A stretch of 64,000 nt of DNA from Actinacidiphila epipremni (GTDB taxonomy: Bacteria; Actinomycetota; Actinomycetes; Streptomycetales; Streptomycetaceae): NCBI RefSeq assembly GCF_012034175.1, contig NZ_JAATEJ010000013.1, positions 147,850 to 211,849 on the forward strand, read 5' to 3'. The number at the start of each line of letters is the position of its first letter. Position 1 is the stretch's first letter. Under the pieces are notes generated by a model. The model was not told the DNA's origin, made no database searches, and worked only from the letters and a program-made list of their open reading frames with translations. Both the position numbers and the translations under genes were made by a program. This document shows positions 51,617 through 58,384 of the stretch, piece by piece.

Positions 51617-52609
51617 GTGACCGAACTGTCCACCGGCGGCGTGACCGGCGTCGTCGGCTCGCTCGACGAACTCGTCGGCAACACACCGATGTTGCGGCTG
51701 AGCCTGGACGGGCTGCCGGCCGACGCGCACGTCCTGGCCAAGCTGGAGTCGGCCAACCCGCTGTCCAGCATCAAGGACCGGGCCGCCCTGTTCATGCTGC
51801 GGGCCGCCGAGGAGTCGGGCGCGCTGCGGCCCGGCGGCACGGTCATCGAGTCGACCTCGGGCAACACCGGCATCGCGCTGGCGGCGCTGGCCGCCGCCCG
51901 CGGCTACGGCTGCCGGATCGTGCTGCCGGACAACGCCTCGCGCGAGCGGGTGCTGACGCTGCGCATGCTGGGCGCGCAGGTGGAGTTCACCGACTACACG
52001 CTGGGCTTCGCCGGCTGCGTGGAGCGCGCCGAGCAGCTGCACGCCCGCACGCCGGACTCCTGGTACGCCGCCCAGCACGTCAACGCCGACAACGTACGGG
52101 CCCACTACGAGACGACCGGCCCGGAGATCTGGCGGGACACCGGCGGGCGGGTCGACCACCTGGTGTGCACGGTCGGCACCGGCGGCACCCTGACCGGCAT
52201 CGCGCACTACCTGCGGGAGCGCAATCCGGCCCTGCACGTCGTCGCGGTGGAGCCGGCCGGCTCCGCGCTGCTGTCCGGCGGCGAGCCGGGCCCGCACCGC
52301 ATCCCGGGCCTGAACGGCGGCTTCACCAGCCCCGTCACGGACGTCGGCGTCATCGACGAGGTGATCGCGGTCGAGGACGAGGACGCCGCGGCCACCACCC
52401 GCGCGCTGGCGTCGTCGGCCGGGCTGCTGGTCGGGGTGTCGGCGGGCGCGGCGGCGTACGGCTGTCTTGAACTGGCGCGCCGGCACGACCTGTCGGGCGC
52501 TACCGTCGTCACGGTCTTCCCGGACACCGGTGAGCGCTACCTGAGTTGGTGGACCGACGCGCAGTCCTCGGAGCGAGACGGATCGGACGGCATCAGCCAT
52601 GAATCCTGA
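51617..52609 (+). CDS. PLP-dependent cysteine-synthase/CBS-like enzyme
   Basis: Fold-type II PLP enzyme of the cysteine synthase family, 330 residues. It performs beta-replacement on an activated serine through an aminoacrylate. The PLP lysine is Lys53 in ANPLSSIKDRAAL, the substrate loop is ESTSGNTGIAL, and the phosphate-binding loop is TVGTGGTLTG. The opening LDELVGNTPMLRLS is family-typical. As first gene of an operon with two ATP-grasp ligases and an exporter, it probably makes a non-protein amino acid (for example a 2,3-diaminopropionate- or beta-substituted-alanine-type unit) rather than housekeeping cysteine. No partner dehydrogenase of the SbnB type is present. GTG at 51617 has GGAGG six bases upstream, and its stop lies 11 bases inside the next gene. 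Confidence 0.88.
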   Translation: MTELSTGGVTGVVGSLDELVGNTPMLRLSLDGLPADAHVLAKLESANPLSSIKDRAALFMLRAAEESGALRPGGTVIESTSGNTGIALAALAAARGYGCRIVLPDNASRERVLTLRMLGAQVEFTDYTLGFAGCVERAEQLHARTPDSWYAAQHVNADNVRAHYETTGPEIWRDTGGRVDHLVCTVGTGGTLTGIAHYLRERNPALHVVAVEPAGSALLSGGEPGPHRIPGLNGGFTSPVTDVGVIDEVIAVEDEDAAATTRALASSAGLLVGVSAGAAAYGCLELARRHDLSGATVVTVFPDTGERYLSWWTDAQSSERDGSDGISHES

Positions 52610-53960
52610 GGCCACGCTGCTGCTCGTCGGCGCGACCGACGAGACCGTCGGGAAGGCCAAGCGGCTGGGCCTGGACGTCCTGCTGCTCCAGCACCCCACC
52701 AAGACCACCGACCGGCAACGGGAGTTGGCCGACCTGCTGGAGGTCGTGGACTACACCCGCTGGGAATTGGTGCGGCCGATCGCCGAACGCTGGCGCGAGG
52801 CCCCCGGTTTCGCCGCCGTCACGTCCATCACCGAGCCGGGGCTGGAGAACGCCGGGCGCCTCAACGACCTGTTCGGCCTCGGCGGCACCGGCTACGAGGT
52901 GACGCGGCGGCTGCGCGACAAGGCCGCGATGCGCGCCCACCTGGCGGCCGTCGATCCCGCGGCGGTCCTGGCCCGGCCGCTGGCCGCCCGCGAGGACCTG
53001 GACGCCTTCGGCGCCGAGGCCGGCTACCCCTTCGTCGTCAAGCCCACCGACGCCACCGCGAGCATCGGTGTGCAGCGCCTGGACGGCCCCGCGGACGCCG
53101 ACCGGGTGTGGGCGCGGGTGCGGGAGCTGTCCGGCACCAGGACCGACCGGGTCTCCACGCTGATGCTGCTCCAGGACTTCCTGATGGAGGAGTATCTGGA
53201 CGGCCCCGAATTCAGCGTCGAGTCCTTCAGCTCCGCGGGGCGGCATGTGGTCGTCGCCGTCACGGAGAAGTTCACCGACCCGGCGCATTTCGCCGAGCTG
53301 GGCCACGCCGTCCCGGCCCGGCTCTCCCTGGCCGACGAGGACCGGATACGCGAGGCCGTCATCGCCTTCCTGGACCGGGTCGGCATCCGGGACGGCGTCT
53401 GCCACACCGAGATCCGGCTCGGCGCCCGCGGCCCGCGGGTCGTCGAGAGCCACAACCGCGTCGCCGGCGACGCCATCCCCGAGCTGGTGCTCGCGGTCTA
53501 CGGCATCGACACGATCGAGCTCGCCCTCGCCGCCCCCTTCGGCCTCGCCCCGGAACTGCCCGACCGCCCCGAGCCGCACGGCGGCGCCGCGGTCCGCTCG
53601 GTGGTGGGCCGGCCGGGCGACGTCGTGGAGTGCGTCGAGGGCGCCGCCGAGGCGCGGGCCCTCGACGACGTGCTGGCGGTACGGATCAGCGCCGCGCCCG
53701 GCGAGACGGTGCGCCCGCTGCGGGACAACTGGGACCGGCTCGGCCTGGTCGCGGTGACCGGCCCCGACACGACCGCGGCGGTCCGGCGCGGCGCCGAGCT
53801 GATCCGCGACGTGGTGCAGGTCCGGGTCAAGGACCCGGACGGCCGGCCCGGTGTCGCCGTCGTGGCCGAAGTGCCCTCCGGTGGGCCCTCCGACGTGCCC
53901 TCCGGGGCTCCCTCCGGTGCGCCTTCCGGCGTGGGCGAGCCCGTGGAGGCCAGGTCGTGA
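52599..53960 (+). CDS. ATP-grasp amino-acid ligase 1
   Basis: ATP-grasp enzyme of 453 residues of the biotin-carboxylase-like/L-amino-acid-ligase type (BacD/YwfE-like), which joins a carboxylate to an amine through an acyl phosphate. Marks: LRDKAAMRAHLAAV, the ATP-binding lysine in GYPFVVKPTDATASIGVQRL, EEYLDGPEFSVESFSS, and the metal site VCHTEIRLGARGPRVVESHN. A C-terminal domain near 360-435 is also typical of amino-acid ligases. The last 30 residues contain a PSG repeat (DVPSGAPSGAPSG) encoded by a short tandem repeat. ATG at 52599 overlaps the preceding gene by 11 bases and the stop overlaps the next by GTGA. It probably makes an amide bond in a small peptide. Confidence 0.88.
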   Translation: MNPEATLLLVGATDETVGKAKRLGLDVLLLQHPTKTTDRQRELADLLEVVDYTRWELVRPIAERWREAPGFAAVTSITEPGLENAGRLNDLFGLGGTGYEVTRRLRDKAAMRAHLAAVDPAAVLARPLAAREDLDAFGAEAGYPFVVKPTDATASIGVQRLDGPADADRVWARVRELSGTRTDRVSTLMLLQDFLMEEYLDGPEFSVESFSSAGRHVVVAVTEKFTDPAHFAELGHAVPARLSLADEDRIREAVIAFLDRVGIRDGVCHTEIRLGARGPRVVESHNRVAGDAIPELVLAVYGIDTIELALAAPFGLAPELPDRPEPHGGAAVRSVVGRPGDVVECVEGAAEARALDDVLAVRISAAPGETVRPLRDNWDRLGLVAVTGPDTTAAVRRGAELIRDVVQVRVKDPDGRPGVAVVAEVPSGGPSDVPSGAPSGAPSGVGEPVEARS

Positions 53961-55276
53961 GCGTGCTGATCCTGCACCGCAACCCGCTGGCCGCCTTCCC
54001 GTACCGCCGCTGGCTGGACGGTGACGCCCCCGGCGTCGCCGCGCCCGCCCCGTACGGCGGCGACATCGTCATGCTCGCCGCGCGCGACAAGATCGAGCTG
54101 GCGGGCGAGCCGCTGCCCGCGCCCGGCGACCTCGACGTCACGTACTTCGAGCTGTTCGGCACCCTCGACGACCCGGCGGTGCCCGCCCGGGCGCTGGCGC
54201 TGGCCGAGCAGTACCGCGTCACGCACGTCATCGCCCACCACGAGGCGGACGTCCAGCTCGCCGCCGGCTTACGCGAACGCCTCGGCCTGGACGGCGCGTG
54301 GAGCGCCGACATCGCGCCCTTCCGCGACAAGCTGCTGATGAAGCGGCTCGCGGCCGGCGCCGGCATCGAGGTCGCCCCGCACACCGCCCCTCGAACCGCC
54401 GGCCAGGCCCGGGACTTCGCCGCCGCGCACGGCTTCCCGCTGGTGCTCAAGGACCGCGCCGGCTACAACTCGGTCGGCCTGCGCATCCTGCGCGACCCGG
54501 CGGAGCTGGAGCCGGCGCTCGCCGACGCCTACCGGGACGGGCCGCGCGAGGACCTGATCGCGGAAGGCTATGTCGCGGGGCGGATGTGCCACGTCGACGG
54601 GCTGGTCGTGGACGGCCGCACGGTCGCCGCCTGGCCGTCGCAGTACCAGTACGAGCTGGCGTCGTTCGGCTCCGACCCGGGCCCGCGGGTCGATCTGACC
54701 CTCGATGTCGACGACCCGCTCACACCGCGGCTGCTGGACCTCGTGGAGCGGACGCTCGCCGCGCTGCGGCCGGCCGGCTCCCGGCTGCGCACCCACGCCT
54801 TCCACGCCGAGGTCTTCCACACCCCCGACGACCGCCTGGTGCTGTGCGAGATCGCCGGCCGCTCGGGCGGCGCGAAGATCCGCGAGGTCTTCGAGACGCT
54901 GTTCGGCGTCCAGCTCGCCGTGCAGGTCACCCGGGCCGAGGCGGGCCTGCCGCTGCCGGTGGTCGAGGGCACGCCGGGCGGTCCCGGGCCGCTGCTGCCG
55001 CGCTGCATGTCGGGGCAGGTGCTGACGATGAAGCGGCCCGGGCTGGTCCGCGCGCTGCCGGCGCCGCCGCGGGAGGAATGGGTGCGCGGCTTCTGGCTGT
55101 TCGCCGAGGAGGGCCAGGTCATCGCGCCGGCCGCCGGCTCAGCGGACTTCCTGACCGCGGCGGTGGGCTCCGCCCCGACCCGTACCGAGTGCGAGCGGCG
55201 GCTGCGGGCGCTGGGCGACCGGGTCATCGCCGAGACGAAGATCGTGCCCGCCCCCGAGCCGGGGGACGCCCGGTGA
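53957..55276 (+). CDS. ATP-grasp ligase 2, contains a TTA codon
   Basis: Second, divergent ATP-grasp enzyme of 439 residues. Marks: PFRDKLLMKRLAAGAGIEVA, the ATP lysine in GFPLVLKDRAGYNSVGLRIL, LIAEGYVAGRMCHVDGLVVD, and the metal-binding HAEVFHTPDDRLVLCEIAGR. These fit carboxylate-amine ligases. Codon 105 (54269-54271) is TTA, so full translation should need the bldA tRNA, tying production to development. GTG at 53957 overlaps the previous stop and its own stop overlaps the MFS gene (both GTGA). Two different ATP-grasp ligases next to an amino-acid-making PLP enzyme suggest two successive amide bonds, or one amide plus a second condensation. Confidence 0.88.
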   Translation: MSVLILHRNPLAAFPYRRWLDGDAPGVAAPAPYGGDIVMLAARDKIELAGEPLPAPGDLDVTYFELFGTLDDPAVPARALALAEQYRVTHVIAHHEADVQLAAGLRERLGLDGAWSADIAPFRDKLLMKRLAAGAGIEVAPHTAPRTAGQARDFAAAHGFPLVLKDRAGYNSVGLRILRDPAELEPALADAYRDGPREDLIAEGYVAGRMCHVDGLVVDGRTVAAWPSQYQYELASFGSDPGPRVDLTLDVDDPLTPRLLDLVERTLAALRPAGSRLRTHAFHAEVFHTPDDRLVLCEIAGRSGGAKIREVFETLFGVQLAVQVTRAEAGLPLPVVEGTPGGPGPLLPRCMSGQVLTMKRPGLVRALPAPPREEWVRGFWLFAEEGQVIAPAAGSADFLTAAVGSAPTRTECERRLRALGDRVIAETKIVPAPEPGDAR

Positions 55277-56538
55277 GGGAGCGGCTGTCCTCCGTGCGCT
55301 ACCGCTACATGCTCGGCATGGTCGTGGACGCGACCGGCAGCGGCATGTACGTCCCGATGTCGCTGCTGTACTTCCACCACGTCACCGGCCTGCCGCTGAC
55401 CCAGGTCGGCGTCATCATGACCACCGCCTCGGTCATCGGCCTGGTGAGCAACCCGGTCGCCGGTGTCCTCATCGACCGCTTCGGCGCCCGGACGATCCTC
55501 ATCGGCACCTATGTGCTGCGCGCCGCCGCCTTCTGCGTCTACCCGTTCGTCCACAACGGCGTCGCGATGTTCGCGGTCGTGCTGCCGGTCGCGCTCGGCG
55601 ACACCTCCTACCCGCCGGCCATCCAGTCCTTCGTCGCCGAGATCGTGCGGGGCACCGAGCGCGACAAGCTGCTGGCCCTCCAGCGCAGCCTGCGCAACGC
55701 CGGCCTCGGCGTCGGCGGCCTGCTCGCCGGCGCCGCCCTCGCGCTGGACACCTCCGGCTTCTACGTCGTCGTCATCGGCGCCGCGCTCGGTTACGTGGCC
55801 GCCGCCGCGCTGCTCGGCACGATCCGCTCCGGCACCGCCGAGCAGCCGCCCGGCACCCGGGTCTCCCGCAAGGGCGGCTACCGGATGGTCGCCCGCAACC
55901 GGCCCTTCCTGGGCCTGACGCTGCTCAACATCCCCACCGCCTTCGGCTACATGGTGCTCTCGGTGGCGCTCCCGGTGTACCTGACGCGGGAGCTGGACGC
56001 CCCGGTGTCGCTGGTGGGCTTCGTCTACGCGGTCAACACCGTGGGGATCGCGGTGCTCCAGGTCCCCGTCAGCCGGGTCCTGGTCCGCTACCGCAGGACG
56101 CGGGCGGTCGCGCTCGGCGCGGCGGTCTTCGCGCTGTCGTTCACGACCTTCGCGGTGCTGGGCAGCGTGTCGACCGGGGCGGCGCTGATCGCCGGGGTGT
56201 TCGCGGCGACCGCGATGTTCACCGCGGGCGAGCTGCTGCACGGCGCGATGGCCTCGGCGCTGGTGGCGCAGGCCGCGCCCGAGGAGACCCGGGGCCGGCA
56301 CCTGGCCGTCTACCAGCTGTCGTGGGCGGTGCCCATCGCGCTCGCCCCGACCGTGCTGACCGCCCTGCTGTCGTGGACGCCCACCGGGATGTGGCTGCTG
56401 CTCGCGGCGGGCGCGGCGGGCGCGGCGACCGGCGTGCTGCGACTGGAGCGCACCCTGCCGCAGGGCGCGGTGCACCCCGTACCGCCCCGGGCGGAACCGG
56501 CCCTGACCACCACCGGCCCGTCCAGGAAGGCGGCCTGA
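55273..56538 (+). CDS. MFS transporter, probable product exporter
   Basis: Major facilitator superfamily protein of 421 residues with about 12 membrane segments. The MFS loop motif between segments 2 and 3 is GVLIDRFGARTILIG, and the N-terminus VRERLSSVRYRYMLGMVVDA leads straight into segment 1. The C-terminus is a hydrophilic Pro/Thr tail. GTG at 55273 overlaps the stop of ATP-grasp ligase 2 (GTGA). Its position within the biosynthetic operon suggests export of, or self-resistance to, the product. The methyltransferase gene begins one base after its stop. Confidence 0.9.
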   Translation: MRERLSSVRYRYMLGMVVDATGSGMYVPMSLLYFHHVTGLPLTQVGVIMTTASVIGLVSNPVAGVLIDRFGARTILIGTYVLRAAAFCVYPFVHNGVAMFAVVLPVALGDTSYPPAIQSFVAEIVRGTERDKLLALQRSLRNAGLGVGGLLAGAALALDTSGFYVVVIGAALGYVAAAALLGTIRSGTAEQPPGTRVSRKGGYRMVARNRPFLGLTLLNIPTAFGYMVLSVALPVYLTRELDAPVSLVGFVYAVNTVGIAVLQVPVSRVLVRYRRTRAVALGAAVFALSFTTFAVLGSVSTGAALIAGVFAATAMFTAGELLHGAMASALVAQAAPEETRGRHLAVYQLSWAVPIALAPTVLTALLSWTPTGMWLLLAAGAAGAATGVLRLERTLPQGAVHPVPPRAEPALTTTGPSRKAA

Positions 56539-56539
56539 C

Positions 56540-57217
56540 ATGGGAGTGTCCAGCTGGCGCGTACTCGGCGCGGAGGACCCGGAGTTCGCCGCGGCCGACG
56601 CCCCGGGGCAGAGCGGACTGGTCAGCCAACTGCGGCCACTGATCGCCGAGTTCACCGAGCCCGGGGACCTGGTGTTCGACCCGTTCGCCGGATGGGGCAC
56701 CACGCTGCTGGCGTGCGCGGCCGAGGGGCGGCGCGGGGTCGGCGTCGAGATCGACCCGGAGCGGGCCGAGCAGGCGCGGCGGCGGGTCGCCGACCGCCCC
56801 GGGCAGCGCATGCTGTGCGGTGACGCCCGCACCCCGCCGCTCGGCCCGGACACCGTGGACCTGGTCCTGTGCGACCTGCCGTACTTCGGCACGGACCTCA
56901 ACCAGGAGGCGGCCGGCAGCGGCCAGCTCTACGCCCTGCGCGACTACGACGCCTACCTGGCGGCGCTCGACGCGATCCTCGCGGCGGTGGTGCGGGTGAT
57001 GCGGCCCGGCGCGTACGCGGTGGTCGCCGCCCAGAACCGCCGGATCGGCGACGGGTTCGTGCCGCTGGCCTGGGACGTGGCGCGGCTGCTCGGCGGCCGG
57101 CTGACGCTGGGGGACGAGCGCGTCCACCTCTACGACTGGCCGGTCAAGGACGACGGCGACCCGATGCGGACCAACCGCTCGCACGAGTATCTGCTGACGG
57201 CCCGCAAGGAGGGCTGA
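56540..57217 (+). CDS. DNA/RNA-methyltransferase-fold SAM enzyme
   Basis: Class I SAM-dependent methyltransferase of 225 residues of the N-methylating DNA/Trm11-like branch. The SAM motif is DPFAGWGTT (47-55), the acidic loop GVEIDPERAEQARRRV, and the catalytic motif is DLPYF (112-116), a variant of the [DNS]PP[YFW] motif that methylates exocyclic amino nitrogens. There is no target-recognition or THUMP domain, so it is much smaller than typical DNA or tRNA enzymes. ATG at 56540 lies one base past the MFS stop, indicating the same operon. N-methylation or amidation-like tailoring of the peptide product is possible; a stray nucleic-acid methylase is the alternative. Its last 74 bases overlap the convergent LuxR-type gene. 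Confidence 0.85.
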   Translation: MGVSSWRVLGAEDPEFAAADAPGQSGLVSQLRPLIAEFTEPGDLVFDPFAGWGTTLLACAAEGRRGVGVEIDPERAEQARRRVADRPGQRMLCGDARTPPLGPDTVDLVLCDLPYFGTDLNQEAAGSGQLYALRDYDAYLAALDAILAAVVRVMRPGAYAVVAAQNRRIGDGFVPLAWDVARLLGGRLTLGDERVHLYDWPVKDDGDPMRTNRSHEYLLTARKEG

Positions 57218-58076
57218 GCCCGGGGTCGGCCGGCCCGCGGGAAGCCGCCGCGTACTCGCTGCGGGCCAGCCGGTAGCCCAGCTGGAAGCGGTGCTGGGCG
57301 CCGTACTGCTCGCGCAGGGTCGCGACATGGCCCTGCACCGAGCGCAGGCTCATGCCGAGCCGGCGGGCGATGGCCTTGTCGGAGCGGCCCTCGATGAGCA
57401 GCGCCATGATCGCCCGGCGCACGTCGGGCACCACGTCCTGCGCGGCGTCCGCGGCCCGCACCGGGCGGAAGGGGAAGCCCTCGGCCCGTACCCAGGCCCG
57501 TTCGTAGACGTCGCGCAGGAACGCCACGACGGCGCGGTCGCGTACCAGCGCCGCGGTGTGGCCGTCCTCGTCGCCGGGGATGAGGGCGGTGTCGCCGTCG
57601 ACGATGATGAGCCGGTCGAAGAACTCGGGCAGTGTGCGCACTTCCCCGCCGCCGGCCTGGACCTGCCGGACGTAGGTCTTGGTGGGTTCGGAGAAGCGGG
57701 CGCTGTGCTGGAAGAGGGTGCGCAGGGCCACCCCGCGCCCCAGCGGGACCCGGACCGTCGCGTAGGCCTCCTCCATGCTCGCCGCCGGGCACCGGCCGTC
57801 CGGCTGGGCGGTGCACAGCTCCCGGCGGGCCCCCCACATGACATCGCGGATCGCGTCCTGCACGGCGTCCGGGCCCTCGATGTGCCGGATGCCGCCGTGC
57901 GCGTCCGCACCGGGGTCCGGCGCGGACCCGCCCTCGGTGAGGACGAGTTGCACGGCGGTCTCGGTGGCGAAGCGTCTGAGGCTGCCGAGCGCGTCCGCGA
58001 TCCGCAGCAGCGACTGCGGTAAGTTCGCCTCCGCGGACGCCGGGGATTCCGGGGCGGGGGTGGTGCCTGCGCTCAT
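57144..58076 (-). CDS. LuxR-type transcriptional regulator, contains a TTA codon
   Basis: Regulator of 310 residues. The C-terminal LuxR-type helix-turn-helix is MALLIEGRSDKAIARRLGMS followed by LRSVQGHVATLREQYGA. The middle (about 60-220) resembles the phospholipase-D-like/TrmB sensor domain common in streptomycete LuxR-type regulators (VMWGARRELCTAQP, ALRTLFQHSARFS, EFFDRLIIVDGDTALIP). ATG at 58076 has AAAGGA about seven bases upstream. Codon 19 (58020-58022) is TTA, so it should be under bldA control. The 3' end overlaps the methyltransferase gene by 74 bases in the convergent sense, with an extra C-terminal tail of about 40 residues encoded there. It is likely the pathway-specific activator of the operon at 51617-57217. 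Confidence 0.88.
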   Translation of the reverse strand: MSAGTTPAPESPASAEANLPQSLLRIADALGSLRRFATETAVQLVLTEGGSAPDPGADAHGGIRHIEGPDAVQDAIRDVMWGARRELCTAQPDGRCPAASMEEAYATVRVPLGRGVALRTLFQHSARFSEPTKTYVRQVQAGGGEVRTLPEFFDRLIIVDGDTALIPGDEDGHTAALVRDRAVVAFLRDVYERAWVRAEGFPFRPVRAADAAQDVVPDVRRAIMALLIEGRSDKAIARRLGMSLRSVQGHVATLREQYGAQHRFQLGYRLARSEYAAASRGPADPGLSPPCGPSADTRASGWSASGRRRP

Positions 58077-58384
58077 TCGATCGTCCTTTCCCTGACTCAC
58101 GTCGGACACGGTGCGAGGTCCGCGGAGCTCGCCCCCGCGTCCCCCGCCGGGTACGGAACCGGGCACGAAGGAACATGTCGCCGCCGGGCCGCCATGATCC
58201 GGCCATGGCCCGGCAGCGCGACCGTACACGGAGATCACCCGGACCGACCAGCGCCGCGTACCCCACTCAACGGGCCGCGTACCCCCTACTCCCGTGCCCG
58301 CGGACGACACGACGGTGCCCGGCTCGGGGGGAGCCGGGCACCGTGCGAGGGTGGATCAGGCGGTCATGGCGTCAGCTGGCCGGG
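58077..58384. other. Intergenic region upstream of the LuxR-type gene
   Basis: These 308 bases contain the terminator of the GH92 gene (58312-58344) and must hold the promoter of the LuxR-type gene. An open frame extends upstream of the chosen LuxR start to 58310, but it has no ribosome site and an unrelated composition. No other element was recognised. Confidence 0.5.
58312..58344 (-). terminator. Terminator after the GH92 gene
   Basis: Perfect 14-base arms ACGGTGCCCGGCTC (58312-58325) and GAGCCGGGCACCGT (58331-58344) with a GGGGG loop, 41 bases past the GH92 stop on the minus strand. No T tract. Confidence 0.8.

Noticed and set aside
51617..52609. Housekeeping cysteine synthase
   Set aside because: It is embedded in an operon of ligases and an exporter without serine acetyltransferase. 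A biosynthetic role fits better, though this is not proven.
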